NCBI RefSeq assembly: GCF_016587435.1
Contig: NZ_BNJJ01000008.1
Location: 1-64,000 of the forward strand
Reading direction: 5' to 3'
Source: Dictyobacter formicarum
Lineage (GTDB): Bacteria; Chloroflexota; Ktedonobacteria; Ktedonobacterales; Ktedonobacteraceae
DNA length: 64,000 bases
Position numbers and translations under genes: made by a program. This document shows positions 1 to 9,700 of this stretch, one piece after another (the stretch's first letter is position 1; every line of letters starts with the position of its first letter). The notes under the pieces were generated by a model. It was not told the DNA's origin, made no database searches, and worked only from the letters and a program-made list of their open reading frames with translations.

Positions 1-310
1 CTGATCCGCTTGATTGAGCCGCAGGCTAGACGCGAAAGAGTCATTGTCAAGCGGAATATCAATGGAGGTGGACCAGGAGAGGTGTGAAAATCACACTCAC
101 GAGCTTTCCAGTCCAACATGTTCGCCGCTCTTTCGCACCCTCTACTCTAGCGGTCTGCGTGGCTCGCGTCATCGTGGAACTTCCCTTGTAGAAATGTCTG
201 TGGAGGCTGCACATTTTACGGTAGTAATTTCCGGGAGGGCAGAGAGCGCAATTGATGGTATACTATGGAATCTGAAGAGGTTCCATCAACAAGGAAGGAG
301 ATGTTGTCTC
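1..310. other. Leader region before the first sensor kinase gene
   Basis: An open frame runs through most of this stretch in phase with the kinase, but its translation is low-complexity and has no ribosome site. I treat it as untranslated leader. The sequence TATACTATGGAAT near 259-271 resembles a -10 region, and the same string recurs before the beta-helix gene near 38504. No convincing -35 is seen 17 bases upstream. Confidence 0.4.
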
Positions 311-1765
311 ATGAAGAACAAATTTCTGATGAAGGAACCGTTGCGCTGGTTTCTCCTGCTCTGGGTAGCAACGGCAGTGATCGGATCGCTTCTGGGCAGT
401 AATGTGCAGGATAGCCCGACTAACAGCCATTTTATTGGCGATGGTGTGCCGCAGACGATCCGTAGCGGCGTGTACTTTGTGGCGCTTTCTCCCCTTCCCG
501 CAGATTCCCTGAACTCGTCTTCTCTTCCTAAATTGCAAAAATTGCAAAGCGGTGTTGTCGTCGCGTCCACACTGCCCCTCTCATCCGTCCTCCTCTTCCT
601 GCTGCTTGTGGCGCTTTATAGCTTCTTGCTCTGGAGAGGACTTTCTGGTCGGGTGCAGCCCCGGTTCCTCTGGCTGTATTTCTTGTTCCAGGGTCTGTTC
701 GTTGTAGCAATGCAGTGGGTGGTGGAGCAGCCAAATCTGGCGCTGAATTGCTACCTGGTGCTGACGCTGTGTGCAGTAGCTATGTTCAAACGCGCTGTCC
801 CGGCGCTCCTGATTGGCACGAGCTACCTGCTGCTGTTTTTTGTCTCGCTCAGCATCCCCCCCTCTTACGACGTTCCCCTTGGGATGAACCTGGCAGCTCT
901 CTGGCTCAGTTTCTGGAGCTTCTCCGATTTGACGACGATTGTCTTTTTCGTGCTTGGATACCTGATGTTATATCTACAGCAATCAAGCGCTCAAAGAGAA
1001 CTCGAACAGGCTCATCTGGAATTACAAGGAGCGTATAGCAGGCTTGCTGTCTCGTCCAGACAAATCGAAACACTGACCTTGCTGACCGAACGCCAGCGTA
1101 TAGCACGCGAACTGCATGATACCCTGGCCCAGGGAATAGCCGGGATGATTATGCAATTGGAGGTCACCTCTGCTCAGATGCATCGCAAGAACTATCAGCA
1201 GGCACAACAGGTACTCAGCCAAGCGCTCTTCTACGCGCGTACAACCCTGCAGGATGCGCGTCATGCCATTACGGATCTGCGTTCCAAAACCCCTCGTGTG
1301 GATCAGTTTGTCGAGTCCGTTCAGGGAGAGATCGCACATTTTTTCCAGATGACTGGCATCGTGTGTCATGCCCACCTGGATGATTTGATCCATACACCTA
1401 CTCACGCTTGCGAACATATCCTGCGCGTCATCGGCGAAGGGTTAAGCAATGTGGCACGCCATGCTCAGGCCCGGCAGGTGAGCGTAGAAGTAAGGGTCGT
1501 GGAAAGATGGCTCTCGATCCTGGTGCACGACGATGGTCAGGGCTTTGATCCTGCCAACCAGGCTCTCTACACCGGTCATTATGGATTGCTGGGACTGCAA
1601 GAGCGAGCCAACCTGGTAGAGGGGACCTTGTCGGTGAGCAGTTCAGATGGAAAAGGAACGACACTTGAGTTCCGTAACCCTCTTGCCGCATCAGGTGATC
1701 CAGTCCCATCTCGCACAGAGGCGAGTCAAACCTCTCCGAGTACCCAGGAGCATACGTATGCCTGA
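311..1765 (+). CDS. NarL/DesK-type sensor histidine kinase
   Basis: Membrane sensor kinase that should autophosphorylate on histidine and pass the phosphate to the response regulator encoded just downstream. From the ATG at 311 the protein has 484 residues. About six hydrophobic segments lie in residues 11-222, followed by a HisKA_3 dimerisation helix (ERQRIARELHDTLAQG) with phospho-acceptor His269. A HATPase_c domain follows, with an N-box (GEGLSNVARHA), a G1 box (DDGQGFD) and a GLLGLQERA segment. The start was chosen because AAGGAAGGAG ends 10 bases before it and a membrane segment begins directly after; a longer in-frame start at 14 has no ribosome site. The stop overlaps the regulator start by 8 bases, so the two are translationally coupled. 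The sensed signal is unknown; there is no recognisable extracellular ligand domain. Confidence 0.88.
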   Translation: MKNKFLMKEPLRWFLLLWVATAVIGSLLGSNVQDSPTNSHFIGDGVPQTIRSGVYFVALSPLPADSLNSSSLPKLQKLQSGVVVASTLPLSSVLLFLLLVALYSFLLWRGLSGRVQPRFLWLYFLFQGLFVVAMQWVVEQPNLALNCYLVLTLCAVAMFKRAVPALLIGTSYLLLFFVSLSIPPSYDVPLGMNLAALWLSFWSFSDLTTIVFFVLGYLMLYLQQSSAQRELEQAHLELQGAYSRLAVSSRQIETLTLLTERQRIARELHDTLAQGIAGMIMQLEVTSAQMHRKNYQQAQQVLSQALFYARTTLQDARHAITDLRSKTPRVDQFVESVQGEIAHFFQMTGIVCHAHLDDLIHTPTHACEHILRVIGEGLSNVARHAQARQVSVEVRVVERWLSILVHDDGQGFDPANQALYTGHYGLLGLQERANLVEGTLSVSSSDGKGTTLEFRNPLAASGDPVPSRTEASQTSPSTQEHTYA

Positions 1766-2435
1766 GAAGATCCGCGTGGTCATCGCCGACGATCATCCGA
1801 TTGTTCGCACTGGCCTGCGCTTGATGCTTGGCATGGAAGAAGGGATTGAGTTGGTAGGCGAAGCCGCTGATGGAAGCGCTGCGATTCAGTTGATCAGCTC
1901 GCTGCAACCCGATGTGGTCTTGATGGATTTGCGCATGCCTGTTATGGATGGGTTAGAAGCCATTGAGCGGATACGTGCTCAATGGCCACAGATCGCCATC
2001 ATCGTGCTGACCACCTACGATGAAGACGATCTGATGTTGCGTAGCCTTCGGGCGGGCGCACGTGGCTACTTGCTTAAAGAAAGCAGTCTTGAGACGGTCT
2101 TGCAAGCGATTGAGAGCGCAGCTCATGGGAATATGCTGCTGCAGCCGGAACTGATGAAACGCCTCCTGGACCATGCAACGCAGAAGAGATCAGCTCCATC
2201 AGCTGCACACGAGAACAGCGACTTCCAACTGACGGCACGGGAGCGGGAGGTATTGGCCGGGATCGCTTCTGGCGAGCGGAGTAAAGAGGTTGGTGCTCGC
2301 CTGGGGATTACACGTCGCACGGTCGAGTCCTATTTGAATAGCATCTACACCAAACTGAATGTCGATTCGCGGGCAGCGGCGGTCGCCATTGCTATCGAGC
2401 ACGGTCTGCTTCCCAGGCGAAGGGAAGAGACCTGA
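1758..2435 (+). CDS. NarL/FixJ-family response regulator
   Basis: DNA-binding output of the two-component pair. The 225-residue protein has an N-terminal receiver domain (acidic pair D11-D12, phospho-acceptor D57 in VVLMDLRMP, conserved T and K in VLTTYD and LLKES) and a C-terminal LuxR-type helix-turn-helix (LTAREREVLAGIASG through TVESYLNSIYTKL). The start ATG lies inside the kinase gene's last codons, with AGGAG 7 bases upstream, so it is read from the same message. One deviation is the third helix, which reads RRTVESYLNSI rather than the usual TVKxHVxxI. Targets are unknown; the nearest downstream gene is an aldo/keto reductase 266 bases away. Confidence 0.92.
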   Translation: MPEKIRVVIADDHPIVRTGLRLMLGMEEGIELVGEAADGSAAIQLISSLQPDVVLMDLRMPVMDGLEAIERIRAQWPQIAIIVLTTYDEDDLMLRSLRAGARGYLLKESSLETVLQAIESAAHGNMLLQPELMKRLLDHATQKRSAPSAAHENSDFQLTAREREVLAGIASGERSKEVGARLGITRRTVESYLNSIYTKLNVDSRAAAVAIAIEHGLLPRRREET

Positions 2436-2701
2436 TCTATGATTGGCGATGTATGCATCAGGCTACTGCACGGCTTTATCATTACAAACGCCACCTTGCT
2501 TCCCACCCTCACTTACAACTGTAGTACTAGCAGATGGTCGAATTATTTTATTCATGGTCACGCAGTCGCCTGTTGCCGCTCCTCAGAGCAAACAAGCGCT
2601 GACGAGTTTGACAGCGTTGTACATCGAGTGCTAGCATGACCGCGGTGTTTGAAGTTCCTTGTAAGTTTATAAGCACATCCTGGCAAGAAAGGATTTAATA
2701 G
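2436..2701. other. Gene-free stretch
   Basis: No supported gene or strong hairpin seen here. Short open frames in several phases have no ribosome site and no recognisable protein. The reductase ribosome site (AGAAAGGA) lies at its end. Confidence 0.5.
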
Positions 2702-3655
2702 ATGCAAACGCATCAATTTGGCAAGACAGGCATGCAGATCACGCGAATTGGCCTGGGAACCTGGGCTATTGGTGGCGGTCAATGGGAATTTGCTTGGGGA
2801 CCACAGGATGACCGGGAGTCCATAGATACGATCCACCGTGCGCTGGATCTGGGCATCAACTGGATCGATACCGCCGCTGTGTATGGACTGGGCCACTCCG
2901 AACAGATCGTTGGTCAGGCTATTAAAGGTCGTGAGAGGCCATATATCTTTACTAAGTGCTCCATGATCTGGGATGAGAACAGAAAAATAAGCCATAGTCT
3001 CAAAGCTGACTCGATTCGCCGAGAAGCCGAAAACAGCTTGAAACGTCTCGACATCGACGTTATCGATCTCTATCAAATCCACTGGCCCGACCCTGAGACT
3101 GATATTGAGGAGGGCTGGAGCACACTCGCCGCGCTGAAGAAGGAGGGCAAAGTACGCCACATTGGCGTCTCGAACTTCAATGTTGAGCAGATGCGTCGTG
3201 CTGAGAAGATCGCGCCCGTTGAGACACTTCAGCCACCCTACTCGCTGATTGATCGAGGTATTGAGGAGGGAATCCTGCCCTATTGTCAGCAGAATAACAT
3301 CGGCGTCATTGTCTACTCACCAATGGCCTCTGGCCTGCTAACTGGTCGTATGACGCCTGAACGCATTGCGCATCTGCCTGATGATGACTGGCGGAAAAGG
3401 AATCCGGAATATCAAGAACCGCGTCTGTCACGCAACCTGATGCTGGTAGAGCTGCTCGCAGACATTGGTAAGCAGCACAACATCACGACGGGCGTCGTCG
3501 CTATTGCCTGGACACTGCATAATCCAGCCGTCACGGCTGCTATTGTTGGTGCGCGCCGCCCCAGCCAGATTGAAGAACTGGCCCCAGCAGCGGATTTCCG
3601 CCTGAGTGATAGCGAGTTCGCACGGATCGAGAAGTTTCTGGCAGAGCATCCGTAA
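2702..3655 (+). CDS. Aldo/keto reductase
   Basis: Cytosolic NAD(P)H-dependent oxidoreductase of the aldo/keto reductase superfamily, YajO/YghZ-like type. The 317-residue protein has the full catalytic tetrad: Asp56 and Tyr61 (NWIDTAAVYGLGHSE), Lys85 (YIFTKC) and His127 (LYQIHWPDP). The signature HIGVSNFN, the nucleotide-binding IVYSPMASGLLTG strand and the C-terminal AAIVGARRPSQIEE segment typical of cofactor binding are all present. Length and start (ATG after AGAAAGGA) fit the family. The substrate cannot be read from sequence. It stands alone; the following 700 bases hold only a P450 relic. Confidence 0.93.
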   Translation: MQTHQFGKTGMQITRIGLGTWAIGGGQWEFAWGPQDDRESIDTIHRALDLGINWIDTAAVYGLGHSEQIVGQAIKGRERPYIFTKCSMIWDENRKISHSLKADSIRREAENSLKRLDIDVIDLYQIHWPDPETDIEEGWSTLAALKKEGKVRHIGVSNFNVEQMRRAEKIAPVETLQPPYSLIDRGIEEGILPYCQQNNIGVIVYSPMASGLLTGRMTPERIAHLPDDDWRKRNPEYQEPRLSRNLMLVELLADIGKQHNITTGVVAIAWTLHNPAVTAAIVGARRPSQIEELAPAADFRLSDSEFARIEKFLAEHP

Positions 3656-3790
3656 TGTGTCAATTTTTAGATTCGATTCGGATGCTGGTTTCGAGGCAGT
3701 GGAAACCGAGGAGATGCGGCAGGAGCGTCTCTCTGCTTTCCCGGGAGCAGGTATCGTGTGTGCGAAGCTCAGCTCAAAGGAGAACAGGGC

Positions 3791-3990
3791 ATGTCTCAAT
3801 CGACATTGACATCGAAACCTGTGGAGCCTCTACCGGAGCGAACGCGGCGGCCCTTGTCTCCCGGACCATCGTGGCATAAGGCACTGCGGAATTCCGTCTG
3901 ATCTGTTCCAGCAGATGAGTGGTCTGACCTTGAGCATTGTAGGCAAGGCGCTCTTTGGCGCTGACATGCTCGCGTACAAGAAGCGTACCT
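3791..3990 (+). pseudogene. Cytochrome P450 relic
   Basis: The ribosome site AAAGGAG and ATG at 3791 open a frame that reads as a P450 N-terminus (proline-rich, PLPERTRRPLSPGP) and stops at 3899. Right after, from 3900 in another phase, comes QQMSGLTLSIVGKALFGADM, which resembles the P450 segment usually written MxxLTLxIVxKxLFGADV. The rest of the ~450-residue enzyme, including the haem-binding Cys loop, is absent. I read this as a deleted, frameshifted P450 gene that kept its start region. The assignment rests on motif memory, not a search. Confidence 0.5.
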
Positions 3991-4252
3991 TCCGGGTTCT
4001 AAAGCAGCTTTTATCAATACACGAGAGAAAGAGAGCGCTTAAAAGCGAGCCTCTATGGGATGCTTTCATTGTTACTGCTGTTCACCGCTGCTATTGTCAG
4101 TAACATTGAAAGCGCCCAGCAGACGCTCAACCTTGTTTTAATGAGAAGGATTACGTGTGCGCATTACTTCACCAAAAACCTTCCTTTTTCCTCTCTGTCG
4201 TTGACTCTCCTCACGTGGATACGTCTGAGTGGAAAGCAAAGGAGACACAAAT

Positions 4253-4276
4253 GGTGGCGCTGAGAGAAGCGCCACC
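4253..4276. terminator. Perfect 9-bp hairpin
   Basis: GGTGGCGCT, a 6-base loop, then AGCGCCACC, followed by GTCTTTG on the plus strand. It lies between the P450 relic and the end of the minus-strand cluster (stop at 4375), so it may end transcription from either side. The U-tract is poor. Confidence 0.35.
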
Positions 4277-4374
4277 GTCTTTGATAGTGCACTCGATACC
4301 GCCGACGACATGCTGAAAACTCACTTCTGTTATCGCCTGATCCCCTGTGACGCATCATCGTGCTGCTCAAGGCA

Positions 4375-4875
4375 CTAGCGGGCCTGTTGACTCAGTTCCG
4401 ACCAGGCTTTTGCCAGTTCGTCTCTCCTGGGTTTATATACCTCTTCATAAAAACGGCGCTGTGATGCTAACGTCGCTTTGTCCGTCTGCTCGATGATCTG
4501 TACAGCCTGTTGCCATGCCTCTGGAAACGCTTGGCCGAAGCGTTGTTCGACTTGCCAGCCAAAGTCATCTGGCTCCAGGATCTCTTCTCCCATCACATAC
4601 CGTTTCTTTCCGTCAATCTCTACATAATAGGCGACTTCATTACCAAGGGTATCTTGCTGGATGGTTTTGTTGGTCTTCTTTACCGGGGTTTCCTTTAACC
4701 TCCGCGGTTCTCCCGGATGATTCTTGTCTTTTCCACCAGTAAACCCTCTTTTCGCGGCAGCGTAAAAGATCGCCCGGTTGAGGCCGAAGCTTTCCGCCTC
4801 GTCAAGTGGATACCCCAGGACTCTTGCCCGGGCCGCTTGTAAGAGTGCCATCACCTGAAATCTGCCGACCGTCAT
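4375..4875 (-). CDS. Hypothetical protein
   Basis: Unrecognised soluble protein of 166 residues if it starts at the ATG at 4875, which has GGGAGG 4 bases upstream. It is helical and charged. A central stretch (PVKKTNKTIQQDTLGNEVAYYVEIDGK, read in parts) looks like a small beta unit, followed by a long C-terminal helix rich in E, Q and R. There is no signal peptide or membrane segment. The same frame stays open up to 5043 and would add 59 residues carrying CxxC and CxxxC pairs, so the true start is uncertain. It is the last gene of a minus-strand cluster of unknown genes (5713 down to 4375). Confidence 0.5.
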   Translation of the reverse strand: MTVGRFQVMALLQAARARVLGYPLDEAESFGLNRAIFYAAAKRGFTGGKDKNHPGEPRRLKETPVKKTNKTIQQDTLGNEVAYYVEIDGKKRYVMGEEILEPDDFGWQVEQRFGQAFPEAWQQAVQIIEQTDKATLASQRRFYEEVYKPRRDELAKAWSELSQQAR

Positions 4876-4934
4876 AACGCCTCCCAAGGAAATGTATCGC
4901 CGCTTCCCGCAATGGAACAGACAATCAAGCGTCA

Positions 4935-5054
4935 CCGGGGCGAGGGGCAGCGCAGCCCGCTCCGTGCATACCTGGCAGTGATCCTCTCGCCAAGACGCAT
5001 GCTGTACCTGGCTGGTTCTGTCAATTTCTCGATGGCAGCCCATATGCTTGGCAT
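4935..5054 (-). CDS. Possible small coupled ORF of 40 residues
   Basis: The upstream gene ends in TGATG: its stop TGA overlaps an ATG at 5054, placed 8 bases after GGGGAGGAG. This is the best-placed start in the region. Its frame reads MPSIWAAIEKLTEPARYSM and continues to a stop near 4935. The overlapping frame of the next gene carries the Cys-rich stretch DHCQVCTERAALPLAP, which looks more protein-like downstream. A frameshift joining the two is possible. Either this is a real small protein, or the cluster carries a disrupted zinc-binding gene. Confidence 0.35.
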
Positions 5055-5410
5055 CAGCTAGTCTCCTCCCCTTTTTTCATGCTCATGTGCCTCGCCAGTT
5101 GACGCGCCTCTTGTAAGAACGAAAGGTGTTGCGATGTATCAGTCGACAAGCGTAAGGTGGCTTCAGCGCTTCCTCCGACGGGCTTTGCCGCGCCGTCAAG
5201 AATTTGGGCGACAAAACGCATTGGGCGCGATGCCTGAGGCACATTGAGCATTTTAAAAAAAGGTACATCGGCGATAAAAAGGGCAAGCGGCGGTTCAATG
5301 AGTTCAAAGGCCATGGCCAGACCGATTCCCCCATAATACCCAATGGTGTGAGGCCAATCGATCTCGACAGGGCCAATCCGGCTTGTCAATCCCCGATCTT
5401 CTTCGGACAT
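5054..5410 (-). CDS. Hypothetical protein
   Basis: Unrecognised 118-residue protein with a convincing start: AGGAG sits 8 bases before the ATG at 5410. It opens with a hydrophilic segment, has a moderately hydrophobic middle (YYGGIGLAMAFELIEPPLALFIADVPFF) and ends in a basic helix (EARQLARHMSMKKGEE). The hydrophobic part contains prolines and acids, so it is more likely a folded core than a membrane helix. It is followed at once by a TGATG-coupled start, so the downstream frame is co-translated. Function unknown. Confidence 0.55.
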   Translation of the reverse strand: MSEEDRGLTSRIGPVEIDWPHTIGYYGGIGLAMAFELIEPPLALFIADVPFFKMLNVPQASRPMRFVAQILDGAAKPVGGSAEATLRLSTDTSQHLSFLQEARQLARHMSMKKGEETS

Positions 5411-5596
5411 AAACCATGCTCCTGAATGCAGGACCTTTCAACGGGTTTCGATCATCGCACTTCTTCTCTTTCCACTGCGTCCCGCTCTGGATTCCATGTG
5501 TACCCGCTGGCAGGCCATACCACTGGGTGGCACCCTCAATGTCGTGTGGCTTGATCGGGTATCTCGTTCTGACCAAGGCGCACCTCGTCGCTCCTT

Positions 5597-5713
5597 CTAC
5601 CACACTACATCTGGCAAACAACGATAACGGAGTGCTTCGGCCCTGATCCAGCGCAAGAAGCGTTCGCTGAGCGGGTTTATTGGTGTGCGTGTTGGAACGT
5701 CGTGTTCGTCCAT
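5597..5713 (-). CDS. Possible small protein of 38 residues
   Basis: A near-ideal ribosome site (AGGAGGA, about 6 bases before ATG at 5713) opens a short frame that begins MDEHDVPTRTPINPLSERF and ends in a basic Trp/Arg-rich helix. It lies upstream of the other minus-strand unknown genes and in the same direction, so it may be the first gene of that cluster. The 180 bases between its stop and the start at 5410 hold no well-supported gene. No family recognised; it could also be the head of a decayed gene. Confidence 0.35.
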   Translation of the reverse strand: MDEHDVPTRTPINPLSERFLRWIRAEALRYRCLPDVVW

Positions 5714-6007
5714 GAGTTCCTCCTATAGTGATTACGTAAGAGAACGCAGGGAAGTGTCTGCACTATACCCTCTTTTCCATCGCTCGACCGAGTATGTGGA
5801 AAGCGTGGGAGCATCAGATTGCCCACACTCGCCTTCAGTTGGAGTTGCTGAATATCATCAAAGATCAGATGGAGTCGGCACTGATCATCACTTCTTCCAG
5901 TACTGAGCCAAAGTTCTAACGACAACACATATTTATTGCTGGAGGTATCAATCCATCTCTCCTGTTGTCGGAGATCAAATCGATCAAGCCGATCAAAAGA
6001 TGTTGGA
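5714..6007. other. Gene-free stretch
   Basis: I see no supported gene. Minus-strand open frames here lack ribosome sites and recognisable sequence. The stretch probably carries the promoter of the minus-strand cluster that starts near 5713. Confidence 0.4.
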
Positions 6008-6475
6008 TTAAGAGAAATGAAGCTTCTTCTCGAAGAGAAGGACCGTAAGCCCATTGATGGTCTCTGTTTTCTCAAGTTGTGTGAAGCCATTTTTTCGGTA
6101 GAGACGTTGAGCAGCTATCTGGAGGGTCGTGGTATCTAGCTGAAGCGTTTGATAGCCTAACGCAACGGCGCGGGCCTCTAAATGCGATAGAATCATCTGC
6201 CCGAGTCCACGTTTTTGAAAGCCAGGATGTACCCTCATGCGCTTAATTTCGCTTCGTGTCTCCGATATTCTTCTGATTGCTCCCATGGCAACAATACGAT
6301 CCTCGATCTCACCAACGAGAAATTCACCCTGGTTATCGAGATATACCTGCTCAATCTGAAAAAGATCAGCATCCCAATGGCCGTCTTCCAAATCGGCTCC
6401 AGTACCGTGTAGTGCTGCCTTGTGAAGGGCCCAGACTGCATCCTGGTCAATCTGCTGATATTGTCGAATGTTCAC
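6008..6475 (-). CDS. GNAT-family N-acetyltransferase
   Basis: Cytosolic acetyl-CoA-dependent acetyltransferase, 155 residues, standard length for the fold. Motif A, which binds the acetyl-CoA pyrophosphate, reads MRVHPGFQKRGLGQMIL near residues 80-97. The motif-B helix and the AQRLYRKNGF loop follow, with the conserved late Tyr. The start is GTG, with GGAGGAG about 6 bases upstream. The acceptor (amine, antibiotic or protein) cannot be deduced. It is monocistronic; a strong hairpin at 6639-6667 upstream isolates it from the next minus-strand gene. Confidence 0.88.
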   Translation of the reverse strand: MNIRQYQQIDQDAVWALHKAALHGTGADLEDGHWDADLFQIEQVYLDNQGEFLVGEIEDRIVAMGAIRRISETRSEIKRMRVHPGFQKRGLGQMILSHLEARAVALGYQTLQLDTTTLQIAAQRLYRKNGFTQLEKTETINGLTVLLFEKKLHFS

Positions 6476-6638
6476 GAACGCTCCTCCCTACGCTATGAAA
6501 AAAGACGGCTAGTCCCTTTAGCTTATATGGATCTGTTTGTTTTGGCAAGTCTGTGCTCATCGATGATACCTGCGTTATTTTGTTGCTCATCGGGAGATTA
6601 GCCCTTGCGCTTGTTATGGTGCTTACTGTCATCAAAAC

Positions 6639-6667
6639 GCAAGGCTGCTCATTTCGAGCAGCCTTGC
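6639..6667 (-). terminator. Rho-independent terminator of the 6.7-10.3 kb gene
   Basis: A perfect 12-bp stem, GCAAGGCTGCTC with GAGCAGCCTTGC around a 5-base loop. On the minus strand it is followed by GTTTTGATG. It lies 37 bases past the stop of the large minus-strand gene, as expected for its terminator. Confidence 0.7.
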
Positions 6668-6703
6668 ACTGGTAAGCGATAGTTTGTTCTGTGTTGTTTT
6701 AGA

Positions 6704-9700
6704 TTACGGTGTAACGGTCAGCGTTGTTGACCCGCTGATCATGTCCGACGTACAGGTGATAGTGACGGTTCCTGCCTGGTGAGCCGTTACTTTACCACTA
6801 TTGCTGTCAATGCTGGCAATGTGTGGATCCGAGCTGGTCCAGTAGTGTGAGGCTGGATCGCTAATCGGCAACTGGAGCGGTGCCAGGTCGTCGCCATTTG
6901 GTTCGGTACCTAGCGCGGTCAGCTGCAGTGTTGTTCCCTTTGCGAGCGTTGACGATGGGGCCGTCACGTCGATCTTGTTGAGCAGAGGCATGACAGAAAA
7001 CTGCACATGACCATCAGGCAAGACGTGGAAGAGTACATAGTTGTAGAAGCCACCCTGGTCCGCTGGCGCATAGGCTGGTACGCCAACGTCGGCAATAACG
7101 AAATTGGGTAGACCATGAACGTCATCGTTTCCATACTGGTCGAGCAAGTTCTCAGAGAAGCCACGAGCATGGCCGAGGAGCATGATGACGTGGACGTTCG
7201 GATGAGAATTCTGATAGCGTTCAGCTAACAATTCGTACATCTGAGCCTCGTAGCTGTCCGAAAACTGGCTGGTCTTGACCGGGTGTGGATCGTATGCCGG
7301 AACGTGTGTTGTGATGAAAACTACCGACGATGTATTGGCGTTCAACTGGTTGATCAGCCACTGATATTGTTCCTCATTTGGTACCTGGAAGTTATTTGAG
7401 GCCAGAATTCCAATGTGTGCACTATCCAGGACCATAAAGTTAGCTTGTCCGGCGGTATAAGCGTAGTGTGTTGGTCCAAATACCGACGTGTAGTTTTTCG
7501 TTTCGGGATCGGCTCCCTGCGTGATTTCGTGGTTTCCGACCGCCTCGTGGTACGGAACCCCAAAGCCGTCCAGCATGGATTTGAGGTATTGGAGATTCGG
7601 TGTCGTTCCTGCATCAACCATGTCACCCTGAGTTTGTATTGCCGAAGGCTGTGCTTGCGTTGGAAGGAGTTTGAACTGTTGTCCGACCTGTTTCAGTGCC
7701 ACACTTCCCGTCGAATTAGGATCGTTGGCGTGGACGTGCGCATCGTCCAGGCTGGCAATAGTTGTCCCACCATTCTTAAAATCAGCCGGATTTTCGGTGT
7801 ACTGTAGCCAGGATGGATTCGCAGGGATCGGCTGGTACACATATGGCTTGGGCGGACGTGGTGAGTAAAGCGCCTGGAAGTCGCTGACATAGATATCGCC
7901 AGTCATCGTTGTCGCCGGATTGATAATTACCAGTCCCAGGTAATTGAAGCGGAGTGGATATGATTGACCAGCCGGGAGCTGAGCGGTAACGAACTGCCAG
8001 CCATCGAAAGTCATCGCCGCCGGGTAGAATTTGATGGTCTGGTTATCGGATCCGAAGAGACCCAGCGTAAAGGTCAACGTTCCAGGATTCAGTGGTTTGC
8101 CGGAACCTTTGGCAAGGTCCGCATTTCCTTTGACCCACATACCAATCGAGGTTGGTGCTTGATTATTACTCAATGTGGGAACCTGAATTTCGTTGAGATC
8201 ATTGGGATAGGCGTTAAAATCCAGAACGTGTTGTCCGCCAGCGAAGGTGTAATGGAGATCGAGCGAACCACTATCATCTGGCACATGTTTCTCTGTTGTG
8301 CTTAATGAGATGCTGCCCGTCGCGGTCGTTTGAGGTCCTGGGCTTGGTACGGTTCTGGGATAATTGCTCATGTACTTGTCGGTAACGCTCCAGTTGTTTA
8401 CGTCGGTCAGAGGCGCAATATTTTTGGCTATCTGACCAACTGCGATGCTGGAAGAAGCGCTGACTCCACCAATAGTGGCTGTCACTTTACCCAGAGCAGT
8501 CGTTGTATCAGAAGCAGTGAAGAGGCCGGCCTGATCGATGCTGCCCATGGAAGATGGATCAACGCTCCACTGTACGGCATTGGTTGGAATGGGAACGTTT
8601 GCGCCGTTGGCGGCTGTGCCTGTGACCTGTAGCTGCTGGGTTTGCTTGTTGGCAAGATCGGCGCTATTCGGCGAAACGGTGAGCGACGCCAGGTGATCTA
8701 CGATATCCAATGGTTCTGTAGAGTGGGCCTCGCCCGATTGGATCGTTAGAATGCCATGTCCTGTACCCTCTGCCGTGATGGTGCCATTGCTAACGCTGGC
8801 CAGTTTGGCGGGGGAAACGCTTACTTCGACGGGTGTGGAGGCCGGATTCCCCTGAGCATCGAGAGCGTAGCTTGATAATGGAATGGTCGTGTTGGTAAGC
8901 ATCGTCAAGGGTTGGCCGTTATTCACGACCGCTTTTGTCGCAGGAGCAGGGGCACTTTCGGTGCTATAAACGAAAAGGCCATTAGCGACCGGGCGCTCGT
9001 GTCCATCGGATGGAGTATTCATGACCGAGACTTGCTGCTGGCCTGGAAGACGAGCGACCATGTCAGAAGAGCCACCGCTATCGAACATGATGGCCTGGTA
9101 CGCGCCATGAGCGATCAGATAACCGGCCATTTCGGGCTGGGTGACGCCACGGCTTTTATAAGGTCCGGACTGATGACCATCGATAACAACCATGAAGGCA
9201 TGATTACCATCTTTTGTAATACCAAGAGCAGTAACTGGGTTTTGAGCGTTCTTTTCGCCGGGCGCTATATTCTGAGGATCGTCGAAATATGCTCCATCTT
9301 TTACGAGGATTGTGCCTCCTCCGACAGCATTTACCAGATTATTATCGGGTGAGATCTGCTCAGAAAGGGTGATTTTATCACCAGTGTGAACGCTAGAAGA
9401 GAGCCAGCTGGCAGAGCTACCGCTAGCGACCAGGGCATCTTCGCCGCTAAGCGCAGGCAATGAATTGCTGTTCGTTTGTATTGATTGGACCGTATAGGTG
9501 TCATTGGTGCCATTAACTGCCTTAAGGAGAGCGACAGTATTTCCACTCAAGGTAAGCGAGCTCCCTAAGTCTGGTGTAAAGAAGGCCAGATGATCACCTT
9601 TGGTATCGCTATAGCGGTTGATTGAGCTCAGCGCATGACTGGAGCTACCGTCTGTGACTGCGCCGGAAAAGTTTTCATCAGCGATGTTAAGTTTACCAGA

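Noticed and set aside
14..310. Long in-frame extension of the first sensor kinase
   Set aside because: No ribosome site, low-quality sequence, and the ATG at 311 has a strong site followed directly by a membrane segment.
5304..5621. 105-aa minus-strand ORF
   Set aside because: Overlaps the better supported 118-aa gene with a good ribosome site and has no start signal of its own.
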